From Calditrichota bacterium (GTDB taxonomy: Bacteria; Electryoneota; RPQS01), in assembly GCA_020637395.1 (NCBI GenBank), contig JACJWA010000001.1, forward strand, positions 620,001 through 684,000: 64,000 nucleotides of DNA, in the 5' to 3' direction. The notes under the pieces are model-generated. The model did no database searches and was not told the origin of the DNA. It worked only from the letters and a program-made list of their open reading frames with translations. The translations under genes and the position numbers were made by a program. The first letter of the stretch is position 1; the number at the start of each line of letters is the position of its first letter. This document shows positions 1 through 7,924 of the stretch, in pieces.

Positions 1-1830
1 GCGCGCAGCGCGGTCACTCTCGAGTTCTCGCCACGCGGCGCCTCGACCATCACGCAGCAGCTGGCCAAAAACCTCTATTTTGGTCCGCAGCGCAGAGTCA
101 CGCGAAAACTGCGCGAGCTTCTGACCGCTATTGAGATTGAAAGATACTACTCGAAGGACGAAATCCTCGAGATGTATCTGACACAAACCTACTTCGGAGC
201 CGGTGCATATGGAGTGGGCGCCGCCGCGGCGACCTACTTCTCGAAGTCCGCTTCCGCACTGGATGTCAATGAGGCCGCAGTGCTTGCCGCGATTCCCAAA
301 TCGCCGACGCGCTACAACCCGATTCAGAATCCGCAGAATAACATCGTGCGGCGAAATCTGGTCTTTGATCGCATGCAGGCGGTGGGCTTTCTGACACAGT
401 CCCAAAGAGACAGTTTGGCGGACACTCCTTTGCCGCTGAGGCCGTCCGCAGATCGCGCGCAAGTCGGCATCGCGCCCTACTTCACGGAAAATGTTCGCCA
501 AGAACTCAATCAGCTCGGCAAGCGGCATGATTTTGATCCGTATCAGGATGGACTGACCGTCTATACGACGCTGGATGCGCGGCTGCAAGACTGTGCCGAG
601 CGCGCTGTCACCAAAGTTCTTCCTGAGCTACAAGAGAAAGTCAATGGAATCTATCAGGCGTCCGAGCTCAAACTAAGACTCAAGGAGCTCTTCCCGGATT
701 CCACCACCGGTGCGATTCGGAGACTGGCCGGCAACAAGCAGCTCGCGGATTCCATTGCCGCCGCCGAAATGCCCGTCGAGTTAGCTTTCATTGCCCTCGA
801 CCCAAACTCAGGTCAGATTCTGGCCATGATTGGCGGACACGACTTCGAGGCCACGAAGTTTAATCGCGCAACGCAGGCGGTCCGGCAGCCCGGCTCCTGC
901 TTCAAACCCTTTGTCTACGCTTCCGCCATTGACAAAGGAATGAAAATCTCCGAAAAGGTGTCCAACGAAGAGATTGTCATCACTCTCGAAAATGGCGATC
1001 TTTGGGCGCCGCGAAATTTCTCCGGAGACTACGGTGGTCTCGTGGACCTGCGGCAAGCGCTTGCAAAATCCTTGAACGTCGTCAGCGTGCGACTGATTCG
1101 GGAACATACCACTCCGCGAGATGTCGCCGCGCTGGCCAAGAACGCGGGCATCACCACCAAGCTCGATCCCTACGACGCACTCTGTCTCGGATCTTCTGGT
1201 GTGATTCCAATGGATATTGTGGGAGCTTATCAGATCTTTCACTCGCTTGGCGTCTGGTCCAAACCGATCGGCGTCACCGGATTGGATGACAAATTCGGGC
1301 AAACCATCGAGCAGTTCCGCACCGAGCGGAAAGTCGTTCTTTCCGAGGAAACCTCATTTCTGGTTCAGAGCTTGATGCGATCCGTCAGCGACTACGGAAC
1401 TGCGGCCTCACTCAGATGGAAGTACGATTTCCGGGTTCCCGCAGCAGGAAAAACAGGCACCACAAACGACAACACTGATGCCTGGTTTGTCGGATTCACG
1501 CCTGACTTGTTGGCCGGTGTTTGGGTGGGGTTGGATGATCCGTCTAAGTCTCTGGGTCGCGGACAGGAAGGCGGAAAGGCCGCTTTGCCCATCTGGGCGG
1601 AGTTCATGCTCGCGGCCTACGACACCATGGACTATCCCGACTCCGAATTCAAGATTCCCAAAGGAATTACTACCGCCGAAATCTGCGTCGAAAGCGGAGA
1701 ACTCGCGGGACCCGGATGCACGGACGTTCGCACCGAGTACTTTACCAAAAATGTCGAACTTCCCGGAACATGCACATTGCACGGCGGTTTCCGCACGCCC
1801 CGGGGGCGAAGGCCGTCTCTGTTTGATTAG
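1..1830 (+). CDS. Penicillin-binding protein 1A, class A (5' end outside window)
   Basis: Bifunctional peptidoglycan glycosyltransferase/transpeptidase of the inner membrane. The frame is open from base 1, so the N-terminus and the first part of the GT51 domain, including its catalytic Glu motif, lie upstream; 609 residues are visible. Visible residues 13-24 are the GT51 motif GASTITQQLAKN. The transpeptidase has the SxxK box SCFK at visible residues 299-302, the SxN box SLN at 358-360, and a KTGT box in the stretch AAGKTGTTNDNTDAWFVGF. The C-terminus has two cysteines (ICVESG, GPGCTD), as in many PBP1A tails. The next gene starts 30 bases downstream on the same strand, probably in the same transcript. 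Product family is certain; assignment to the 1A subgroup is by overall similarity. Confidence 0.95.
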   Translation, partial: ARSAVTLEFSPRGASTITQQLAKNLYFGPQRRVTRKLRELLTAIEIERYYSKDEILEMYLTQTYFGAGAYGVGAAAATYFSKSASALDVNEAAVLAAIPKSPTRYNPIQNPQNNIVRRNLVFDRMQAVGFLTQSQRDSLADTPLPLRPSADRAQVGIAPYFTENVRQELNQLGKRHDFDPYQDGLTVYTTLDARLQDCAERAVTKVLPELQEKVNGIYQASELKLRLKELFPDSTTGAIRRLAGNKQLADSIAAAEMPVELAFIALDPNSGQILAMIGGHDFEATKFNRATQAVRQPGSCFKPFVYASAIDKGMKISEKVSNEEIVITLENGDLWAPRNFSGDYGGLVDLRQALAKSLNVVSVRLIREHTTPRDVAALAKNAGITTKLDPYDALCLGSSGVIPMDIVGAYQIFHSLGVWSKPIGVTGLDDKFGQTIEQFRTERKVVLSEETSFLVQSLMRSVSDYGTAASLRWKYDFRVPAAGKTGTTNDNTDAWFVGFTPDLLAGVWVGLDDPSKSLGRGQEGGKAALPIWAEFMLAAYDTMDYPDSEFKIPKGITTAEICVESGELAGPGCTDVRTEYFTKNVELPGTCTLHGGFRTPRGRRPSLFD

Positions 1831-1860
1831 AATCAATTCACTGTGGGTGGAGAACAGTAT

Positions 1861-3033
1861 ATGAATATGTCCCGCTTTTCCCAGCGCGGCGGAGTCACTA
1901 CATGGGCGACCATTGCCGTCGTGCTGCTCGTGGTCGCGATTCTTGCCGTCCATTTTCTCTCTCGCATGCAGCCCGCTGAGGTGCGTTCCTTTCAGGAACT
2001 CGTGAATCGCGTCGAGAAACTCAATACGCAAATCTCCGAGCGCGAACAACAGATCTCCGGACTGGTCAGCCGCTACAATGAGTCGCATCCCGGCAATGAG
2101 ATTGACACCACCGGAATGTCTTCAATGGGTCTGACCGAAGAACAAGCACAGCTTCTGGCCAACCGCGTCGCCCAGGAAAAGGATCTCTCCTATCGCGGAC
2201 TGCTTCAAGAGGTCATTGACGTCTCAGGTGAAATGAACAAGCTCACTCAAGAGCTCGCCGAAGTGAAAGCGCGTCTCAGACCGCCCGTCGTCGTGCAAAA
2301 AGGCGATACTCACCTTGGCATCTCGCTCAAGTTCTTGACCGAGGAAATCGGCATGAACGAAGAGGACGCTCTCGCGATGATCGAAAAGGAGGCTCTCGTC
2401 CCTGAGTTGCTCGCGGGCTTTGAAGTCTGGAACTACTACGGTGAAGGTGTCTTCGGAACATTCGTCACCCAAGGCCAGGCACGAATCACCCCCAATGAAT
2501 TGCAGCGCGCAACGAAACGCAAGATTGATGCCGAGCGCCAAACCTTGATTCAAGAGCGTAATCAGAAACAGACAGAAGTGGATGAGCTCGAGTCGCGCAA
2601 GACCGAACTGCAGCAGCAGATTCGCTCACTCGAAGAAGAACGCACGGCCATGCTGCAGCAGGTGACCGCGATGGCCTCAACCAATGACAGTCTGTCTCAG
2701 GAACTGAATTCGCTCAAGTATCATATCGGCACGTTCAAGGATCTCGAACGCAGCGGCGCGATTCGTAAACCCGCGTTCGGAAAGTGGAACACGGGGGACA
2801 TCGAAGCTGTGGACCACACGGGTTCACTCGACCTGCGCAAAGACGCGCGAATTGTGATCAACGCTTCGTCGCTCGGACTTGAGAAAGTCGAGCGCATTCT
2901 GGTCTTCCCGCGCTATTTCCACGAAGACGATGACTATCGCGTCGAACTATCGTCTGACCGCAAGTCTGCCACCGTCGTCTTTGAAAAAACCTCGAAGTTC
3001 AACCTCTCGCGATTGGTCATTGCCGTCGGCTAA
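1861..3033 (+). CDS. Membrane-anchored coiled-coil protein with LysM-like segment, unknown function
   Basis: 390 residues, not recognised as a named family. I chose ATG 1861, preceded by GGTGGAG at a normal distance, over a GTG at 1843. A single transmembrane helix (about residues 13-34) follows a short charged N-terminus. Coiled-coil stretches lie at about 42-75, 105-140 and 220-290. Between them, about residues 143-210, VVVQKGDTHLGISLKF resembles the opening of a LysM domain but is degenerate. The last 90 residues look like a compact beta domain. It sits directly behind the PBP gene and ahead of a strong terminator, so a cell-wall or envelope role is plausible by context only. Confidence 0.75.
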   Translation: MNMSRFSQRGGVTTWATIAVVLLVVAILAVHFLSRMQPAEVRSFQELVNRVEKLNTQISEREQQISGLVSRYNESHPGNEIDTTGMSSMGLTEEQAQLLANRVAQEKDLSYRGLLQEVIDVSGEMNKLTQELAEVKARLRPPVVVQKGDTHLGISLKFLTEEIGMNEEDALAMIEKEALVPELLAGFEVWNYYGEGVFGTFVTQGQARITPNELQRATKRKIDAERQTLIQERNQKQTEVDELESRKTELQQQIRSLEEERTAMLQQVTAMASTNDSLSQELNSLKYHIGTFKDLERSGAIRKPAFGKWNTGDIEAVDHTGSLDLRKDARIVINASSLGLEKVERILVFPRYFHEDDDYRVELSSDRKSATVVFEKTSKFNLSRLVIAVG

Positions 3034-3056
3034 GGTTTCAGGTTCTGCCAAAACTT

Positions 3057-3089
3057 CAAAGCCCCGCGAGATGCGGGGCTTTGTTTTGT
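3057..3089. terminator. Bidirectional intrinsic terminator
   Basis: Arms CAAAGCCCCGC and GCGGGGCTTTG with a 5-base loop, followed by TTTTG on the plus strand and preceded by A-rich sequence. It lies between the convergent coiled-coil gene and Lpt permease gene and can serve both. Confidence 0.85.
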
Positions 3090-3110
3090 CATGACAAATG
3101 ATTCTGATGT

Positions 3111-4250
3111 CTATTTCCCGAACAACCTGAACCCCGATTTTCGTTGCCGTAGCCAGAGGAAAATCACGACGAGCGAAAAGAGCACATTCGGTGCCCACAT
3201 CGCCGTGCCCGGACCCACCGTGCCTCGATCCGCCAAGTCCTCTCCCGCAATCAGAAACACCCAGTAGATCAGAAAGAAGGCCATGCTGTAGCCCGCCGAA
3301 ACGCCGATTCCCGACCGCCGTACCATCTGACCCAAGAGACCTCCAAGCGCCGCAAAAATCAAGCACGCCGCGGGAATCGAAAACTTCTTATGAATCTCGA
3401 CCAGGAGCCGCGAAATGTTTTTGGAGTTCTTTGCCGCGTCAATCTTCTCGTAGTTCTCAATCTTGTCCAGAAGCTGCGACACGTTCATCTCGCGATCCCC
3501 GCGCCACTGCGTCGCCGTGCGCCGCAGCGACATATCCGGAGCATGTATCCGGAAAATCGCATTGTCAAATTGAATTCGATGATACTCACCCGGCCGCGCG
3601 CGGTCCGATCTCAGAATCTCTCCGTCGTGCAGAGAAAACTCAAATCCCTCGAACCACTCTTCGTACTTCAGTTTGCCATCAGCGGCAATCACCGTGCTGC
3701 CAAACCTGGGATCATCGTCCTGATAGACCATCACGTCGCTGATCTCATTCGTCTCGCCGTTCACCTGTCGCGCATACAGCACGTGCCCCGGTATGTCCGA
3801 CAAGAACACGCCCGGTTCAAGTACCATCGCAGGCTTCAAGCGGCGGATGTCCGTCTGCAGCTGCCGCGAACGGAAATTCAAATCAGGCAACATGTAGTTG
3901 TTGAAGTAGGCCAGACCCAGCGACATAATCACTCCGAACATAATCGCCGGAGCAATCATCTGCATCGGCCCGACCCCCGAAGAGCGCAGCGCCGTGACTT
4001 CGTTGTCCGCCGAGAGCCGCCCGTATGCCGAGAGCACAGCCACCAGCACCGCCATCGGGACGGCCAGAGCAATCATCCAGGCCAGGTTCAACCCGAAAAA
4101 CTCCAGCACCGTCCAAATCGGAAGCCCCTTGCCCACAATTCTCCCCAGCATCGTGAACACGAGGTTCAGGATGAACAGGAAGATAATCAGCGCGAGGCTG
4201 AAGAAGAAGGGTGGGATGAACTCCCGGAGGAGGTATCGAAACAGGGTCAT
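3111..4250 (-). CDS. LptF/LptG-family lipopolysaccharide export permease
   Basis: 379-residue inner-membrane permease of the YjgP/YjgQ family. This is the membrane part of the LptB2FG transporter that extracts lipopolysaccharide from the inner membrane. The N-terminus LFRYLLREFIPPFFFSLAL is followed by helices at about 10-35, 45-80 and 95-120, a long beta-rich periplasmic domain (about 130-270), and three C-terminal helices. The family feature ADNEVTALRSSGV is present near residue 85. A second paralogue lies at 10330-11406, so the usual adjacent lptF-lptG pair is split here. Which of the two is LptF cannot be decided from sequence alone. Convergent with the upstream gene; divergent from the tRNA-Ser promoter. 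Confidence 0.9.
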   Translation of the reverse strand: MTLFRYLLREFIPPFFFSLALIIFLFILNLVFTMLGRIVGKGLPIWTVLEFFGLNLAWMIALAVPMAVLVAVLSAYGRLSADNEVTALRSSGVGPMQMIAPAIMFGVIMSLGLAYFNNYMLPDLNFRSRQLQTDIRRLKPAMVLEPGVFLSDIPGHVLYARQVNGETNEISDVMVYQDDDPRFGSTVIAADGKLKYEEWFEGFEFSLHDGEILRSDRARPGEYHRIQFDNAIFRIHAPDMSLRRTATQWRGDREMNVSQLLDKIENYEKIDAAKNSKNISRLLVEIHKKFSIPAACLIFAALGGLLGQMVRRSGIGVSAGYSMAFFLIYWVFLIAGEDLADRGTVGPGTAMWAPNVLFSLVVIFLWLRQRKSGFRLFGK

Positions 4251-4297
4251 ACTTCGCGCAAGTTAAGAAAACTGAAGGACATTTCCCACATTCCCGC

Positions 4298-4326
4298 TTG
4301 CTTTTTTGGCCAAAATCGGATATACT
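4298..4326 (+). promoter_or_regulatory. Sigma-70-like promoter for the tRNA-Ser pair
   Basis: TTGCTT, a 17-base spacer, then TATACT. Transcription would begin near 4333 and cover the repeat hairpin at 4359-4393 before the first tRNA at 4400. Confidence 0.55.
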
Positions 4327-4358
4327 TGCTGATTCGGGGACGGACTGCCTCCGATAGT

Positions 4359-4393
4359 CTCCCCGAGCGGGGTGTCCACACCCCGCCGGAATC
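4359..4393 (+). repeat. Dispersed CCCGAGC...GCCGGAA hairpin element, copy 1
   Basis: Contains the perfect inverted repeat GCGGGGTG-tcca-CACCCCGC flanked by CCCCGA and CGGAATCT. Related copies occur at 19385-19460 and about 24306-24366. It lies in the predicted leader of the tRNA-Ser transcript. Confidence 0.6.
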
Positions 4394-4399
4394 TATCCC

Positions 4400-4483
4400 G
4401 GAGGACTAGACCTAATTGGTAAGGCAGCGGTCTTGAAAACCGCCGGGCGTAAGCCCTTGGGAGTTCGAGTCTCCCGTCCTCCG
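4400..4483 (+). tRNA. tRNA-Ser(TGA)
   Basis: Acceptor arms GGAGGAC/GTCCTCC with discriminator G. The anticodon stem GCGGT/ACCGC holds loop CTTGAAA (anticodon TGA). A long variable arm (GGGC-gta-AGCCC) is typical of class II Ser tRNA, and the T-arm is GGGAG-TTCGAGT-CTCCC. CCA is not encoded. The D-arm (GACCTAATTGGTAAGGC) is unusual for Ser tRNA and its stem pairs weakly. Confidence 0.9.
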
Positions 4484-4528
4484 CAAGTTATTGATAATAA
4501 GCGTCTTAAATAGACGCTCCGACCTTCA

Positions 4529-4620
<92 letters not shown>

Positions 4621-4637
4621 AATACAGGAATGAACGC

Positions 4638-4820
4638 ATGATCGAGAAAGTTGCCAAGAGACTCCGGCGTGGCGAGTACGATGAGGTTCAAGAGAATCTC
4701 AAGTACTGGCTGTCCAAGTCACCGGATGAGCGCGTGGCCGCTGTCGAGATTCTGAGAAGGCAGTTCTATGGAGATTTACCAAGACTTCAAAGAGTTGGCC
4801 GACGTCTTAAACGCACATAG
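4638..4820 (+). CDS. Small charged helical protein, putative partner of the downstream nucleotidyltransferase
   Basis: 60 residues. ATG 4638 has AGGA 7 bases upstream; the ATG nine bases earlier runs into a stop at once. The core YWLSKSPDERVAAVEILRRQ is the pattern of short proteins often encoded just ahead of stand-alone nucleotidyltransferases, and is strongly helical and basic. It starts 18 bases after tRNA-Ser(GCT) and overlaps the nucleotidyltransferase gene by 53 bases in another frame, a tight arrangement typical of toxin-antitoxin-like pairs. Function is inferred from context; no catalytic motif is present. Confidence 0.7.
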   Translation: MIEKVAKRLRRGEYDEVQENLKYWLSKSPDERVAAVEILRRQFYGDLPRLQRVGRRLKRT

Positions 4821-5217
4821 CGTAGAGTATTTGATAGTTGGTGCACATGCGCTGGCTCGTCTGGGCGTAGTCAGAAACACAAGTGACATTGACATTTGGG
4901 TGCGCCCCACGCTTCAAAATGGGGTTAATGTAGTCAAGGCACTCAATGAGTTTGGTTTTGGTTTTCTCGAACTCAAGCCTGAAGAATTCACTGACGAGAA
5001 GTTCATTGTTCAACTTGGCAATGCGCCAGTTCGCATTGACATCATGACTTCCATCACTGGTGTTACTTGGGACGAGGCCGTTGCCGGTCGCTCCGCCGGA
5101 AAGCTCGGCGACACAGAGACATATTTTCTTGGACGTGGCCAATTCGTTGCTAACAAGCGCGCAACAGGTCGCCCGAAGGATATTGCCGATCTGGACTCAA
5201 TTGGGGAGCTCAAATGA
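4768..5217 (+). CDS. Nucleotidyltransferase-fold protein (DUF6036/AbiEii-like)
   Basis: 149 residues, minimal nucleotidyltransferase fold. The motif VEYLIVGAHALARLG followed by RNTSDIDIWV gives the glycine turn (G25) and metal-binding Asp pair (D40, D42) seen in MNT/AbiEii-type enzymes. Such proteins may transfer NMP groups to RNA or protein; the substrate here is unknown. ATG 4768 has GAGAAGG at good spacing. It overlaps the 60-aa gene upstream by 53 bases and the next gene by ATGA. Base composition is visibly more AT-rich than the flanking housekeeping genes, suggesting transfer. It could be a toxin, a solitary resistance-type NTase or a decayed defence gene. Confidence 0.8.
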   Translation: MEIYQDFKELADVLNAHSVEYLIVGAHALARLGVVRNTSDIDIWVRPTLQNGVNVVKALNEFGFGFLELKPEEFTDEKFIVQLGNAPVRIDIMTSITGVTWDEAVAGRSAGKLGDTETYFLGRGQFVANKRATGRPKDIADLDSIGELK

Positions 5218-5723
5218 CGCCTGACTGGAATACAGAGTTCAGAGATCGGATGACGCGCTTTGAAGCGCACCGACTTTCGGACGGCGCAGGAGTTTCGCTT
5301 TCGATCAAGATTCGAGTGGTGTCCGGTTGCTTTCATAGGGAGCATTCACCACACGCTTACTCCCGGATTGACCAATGGCTTAAAGATCATGCCTCCGAGT
5401 CATCGGATTTCAGCTTTGAAGAACACGAAAGCGGTCCCGAGTTGCTCTTGTGGCTTGCTATTGTTGCGGGATCAATAAATCTCGCAACGGGCATCGTGAA
5501 TCTCGTTGCTGCAATCATCAAAGCAAGATCGGATGGAGTTAACGGAGGCGATCGACCTTCTGCGCCACTCGAATTGATTGTCCGACGGTCCTTCTCGAAT
5601 GGTGAGTATAGAGAGGAAAAGGTACTTCGAGTCGAACATCATGAGCGCTTAGGTGCAGACGAAGTAGAAAGCAAACTGGAAGAAGCAATTCGGAAAATGG
5701 CTGATAGACCTGACACAGAGTGA
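5214..5723 (+). CDS. Unknown protein with central transmembrane segment
   Basis: 169 residues, not recognised. The start overlaps the nucleotidyltransferase stop (ATGA), with GGGGAG 5 bases upstream, so the three genes read as one unit. There is a soluble N-terminal part (1-72), a hydrophobic segment about 76-103 (PELLLWLAIVAGSINL onwards), then a short beta-rich domain about 117-142 (APLELIVRRSFSNGEYREE) and a C-terminal helix. One hydrophobic segment between a variable N-part and a small beta domain recalls small effector-associated membrane proteins of conflict systems. That comparison is weak and rests only on layout. Confidence 0.65.
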   Translation: MTPDWNTEFRDRMTRFEAHRLSDGAGVSLSIKIRVVSGCFHREHSPHAYSRIDQWLKDHASESSDFSFEEHESGPELLLWLAIVAGSINLATGIVNLVAAIIKARSDGVNGGDRPSAPLELIVRRSFSNGEYREEKVLRVEHHERLGADEVESKLEEAIRKMADRPDTE

Positions 5724-5735
5724 GTCGGCTCTATC

Positions 5736-5903
5736 GTGCATCTCCTTCGTAAGCTCGCCATCGCCGCTAACGTTCTCTTCGTGCTCTGGATTTTTTACAA
5801 CGGATTGAACGAAGGCTGGAAGGGAACGCCGCCCGAGATTGCGTCCTACGTTGGACTCGCTTTGCTGCTGCTCTTGAATTCCTATCTGCTGTTTGAGAAA
5901 TAG
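5736..5903 (+). CDS. Small two-helix membrane protein
   Basis: 55 residues from GTG 5736 to TAG 5903. The two hydrophobic stretches are about 7-22 (AIAANVLFVLWIFYNG) and 35-53 (IASYVGLALLLLLNSY), separated by LNEGWKGTPPE. The helix-NEGxKGTxxE-helix pattern is one I associate with short uncharacterised membrane proteins in several phyla. No good ribosome-binding site is visible. The gene lies 12 bases after the preceding stop and 12 before the glycosyltransferase start, so it sits tightly in the cluster. Function unknown. Confidence 0.55.
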   Translation: MHLLRKLAIAANVLFVLWIFYNGLNEGWKGTPPEIASYVGLALLLLLNSYLLFEK

Positions 5904-5915
5904 CCTGAGGAGCGT

Positions 5916-6791
5916 TTGGCAGGACACGCCCTGATACCCCGAGCGCTGTTTCAAGCGCGGCGCTGGGTACGCAAGCTGAGCTTGCCGCCCGATCTGCCCG
6001 GTGTGTCCGTTCTGCTGGTCACGTGGAACCGCGCACAGTTTCTCGATCTTGCACTGCGCGCATTGGCCGATACGGTTCCCGATGAGCACGAGATTTTGCT
6101 CTGGGACAATGCTTCGACGGATGACACGCAGAGTGTCATTGCCAAATGGCAAGCAGGCAGACTGAACTTGATTTCTATTCGATCGCCGAAGAACATCGGC
6201 ACGAACGGATTTGCCGAGCTTGCCTTGCGCGCGACACGCGAAATGATCTTTGAAATGGACGACGACGTGTTTCTGCTGCCGCAGGAATGGCACGCGAAGC
6301 TGAAACGCGCCTTCGAGCTCTTTCCCGAATACGCCTATCTTGCGCTGGATGTCCTACAGGATGAGTTCACTTCCGGCGCGAAGCCGCTCCTGGTTCACTA
6401 CGAGCGCGAAACACGTGACGACGTGACCATAGAGTTCGGTCCAACCGGAGGCTGGGCAACCGCCACGCCGCGCAAATTCTATTTCTCGACTGAAGGCTAT
6501 CCCTATCGTCCGCACAAGCCCTACTTTCCAGAAGACGGCTACTATAATCGCATCGTGCGAGACGCGGGAAAGAAAGCCGGAATCCTGAGCGGTGTCAAGT
6601 GCTATCATGCGTCCGGGCCGAACTGGAATGCGGCCTTCGGCAAAGGCACGATGCACTCGCAAAAAATGAATTCGCACGGCGCGGGACGTTCGGTTGGACT
6701 CACCTTTCGCGAATCTTCTGACCAAGTTCCTGATCCGCGCATTCTGGAAGACTATCGCGCGCAGCTCTGCCCCAATCCATGGACCAAGTGA
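5916..6791 (+). CDS. Family 2 glycosyltransferase
   Basis: 291 residues from TTG 5916, with GAGG 6 bases upstream. A GT-A fold is shown by VSVLLVTWNRAQFLDLAL near residue 30 and LLWDNASTDDTQ. The metal-binding acidic motif is EMDDDVFLL at about 110-118. No transmembrane helices. It probably transfers a sugar from a nucleotide-sugar donor onto a lipid, glycan or protein acceptor; the substrate cannot be read from sequence. The C-terminal half (PYFPEDGYYNRIVRDAGKKA) keeps the acidic motif expected in the acceptor region. It is followed 7 bases later by the DUF2461 gene. Confidence 0.85.
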   Translation: MAGHALIPRALFQARRWVRKLSLPPDLPGVSVLLVTWNRAQFLDLALRALADTVPDEHEILLWDNASTDDTQSVIAKWQAGRLNLISIRSPKNIGTNGFAELALRATREMIFEMDDDVFLLPQEWHAKLKRAFELFPEYAYLALDVLQDEFTSGAKPLLVHYERETRDDVTIEFGPTGGWATATPRKFYFSTEGYPYRPHKPYFPEDGYYNRIVRDAGKKAGILSGVKCYHASGPNWNAAFGKGTMHSQKMNSHGAGRSVGLTFRESSDQVPDPRILEDYRAQLCPNPWTK

Positions 6792-6798
6792 TTGAGTA

Positions 6799-7473
6799 AT
6801 GCCTGCCTATTTCGATGATCGCTTTCTGAAGTTCTTTCGCGCTCTGACGAAAAACAACTCGACCGAGTGGTTTCGCGACCACAAGGATGAGTACGAGAGC
6901 GTGGTGAAAGAACCCGCTTTGCATTTCGCTGCGGACCTGATCTCGAAAGCGCAAAAAGATGATCCGCGCATTCTGATTTCTCCTAACGAAGCGATGCTGC
7001 GCATCAACCGCGATATTCGTTTCGCCCGCGAGAAGCATCCCTACAACACACATGTTCGTCTGATTGTTTCCCGCGCCGGACGCGCCGACAAAGGCGTGCC
7101 GGGTATGTATGTGAAACTCGGCGCGGATGGACTCGGACTCTACGGCGGCGTGCATTGCCCGGACCCCAAACCGCGCGATCTGGCCCGCGCCGCTATCGCA
7201 AAAGACCCGCGCGGATTCAAGAAGTTGATTACCGCCGCACCGTTCAAGAAGCACTTCGGCGGACTGATGAGCGACGAAGTCTCGAAGCGTTTGCCTGTCG
7301 AGCTTCAAGATGCCGCCGAAATCTGCCCGGAGATTGCAAACAAATCCTTTCACTACGGCGTTGAGCTTCCGGCAAACGAGATCACCTCGCCCAAGCTCTT
7401 GCAGACGGCCTATGCACATTGGAAGGCAGCGTTTTCGGTGAATCAGTTCCTGCTTGCGGCCTTCGACAAGTGA
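6799..7473 (+). CDS. DUF2461 family protein
   Basis: 224 residues matching the DUF2461 (TIGR02453) pattern. The N-terminal FFRALTKNNSTEWFRDHK, the central RINRDIRFAREKHPYNTHV and the later PDPKPRDLARAAIAKDP are hallmark segments, and length is as usual. The biochemical function of the family is unknown. It is close behind the glycosyltransferase, and its stop overlaps the start of the DUF4260 gene (GTGA). Confidence 0.9.
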   Translation: MPAYFDDRFLKFFRALTKNNSTEWFRDHKDEYESVVKEPALHFAADLISKAQKDDPRILISPNEAMLRINRDIRFAREKHPYNTHVRLIVSRAGRADKGVPGMYVKLGADGLGLYGGVHCPDPKPRDLARAAIAKDPRGFKKLITAAPFKKHFGGLMSDEVSKRLPVELQDAAEICPEIANKSFHYGVELPANEITSPKLLQTAYAHWKAAFSVNQFLLAAFDK

Positions 7474-7823
7474 GCTTTCCGCGGATTCTGCTGCACCTTG
7501 AAGGCCTTGCAGTTTGCTTGGTGAGCTGTTGGGTGTATTCGTTTGCAGGAGGATCTTGGCTGTTCTTCGCGCTGCTCTTTCTGGCACCCGACCTGTCCAT
7601 GATTGGATACGCGGCGGGAAAACGCGTCGGGGCGTTTCTCTACAATCTTGCGCACACTTACGTAGTTGCGTTGGGAATGGTCGCAATAGGAATGCTCTTG
7701 AAGTCAGACCTGCTGACGTCCCTCGGCCTCATCTTCTGCGCGCATATCGGGTTTGATCGCCTGCTCGGGTTCGGACTGAAATACCCGACTACTTTCAGAG
7801 TTACTCATCTTTCCCGTGTCTAA
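7470..7823 (+). CDS. DUF4260 family membrane protein
   Basis: 117 residues from GTG 7470, which overlaps the upstream stop codon. An earlier in-frame start would add a poorly hydrophobic 17-residue leader inside the previous gene. Four hydrophobic segments and the signatures LLHLEGLAVCLVS, APDLSMIGYAAGKRVG, YNLAHTYVVAL and GFDRLLGFGLKYPTTF match DUF4260 throughout its length. Function is unknown. A terminator follows at 7878. Confidence 0.85.
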   Translation: MSFPRILLHLEGLAVCLVSCWVYSFAGGSWLFFALLFLAPDLSMIGYAAGKRVGAFLYNLAHTYVVALGMVAIGMLLKSDLLTSLGLIFCAHIGFDRLLGFGLKYPTTFRVTHLSRV

Positions 7824-7877
7824 ACGTTCATTTGTCAGGCTTGCCGCCGAAAGTACGACTCACTGATCTGTCTTTAG

Positions 7878-7911
7878 TCCCCTGCTCCCGTCGGTGAAGG
7901 GGATTTTTCTT
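7878..7911 (+). terminator. Intrinsic terminator
   Basis: Stem TCCCC/GGGGA with a long loop and a TTTTTCTT tail, after the DUF4260 gene and before the PEGA gene. Confidence 0.6.
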
Positions 7912-7924
7912 AAGGAATCAGCTC

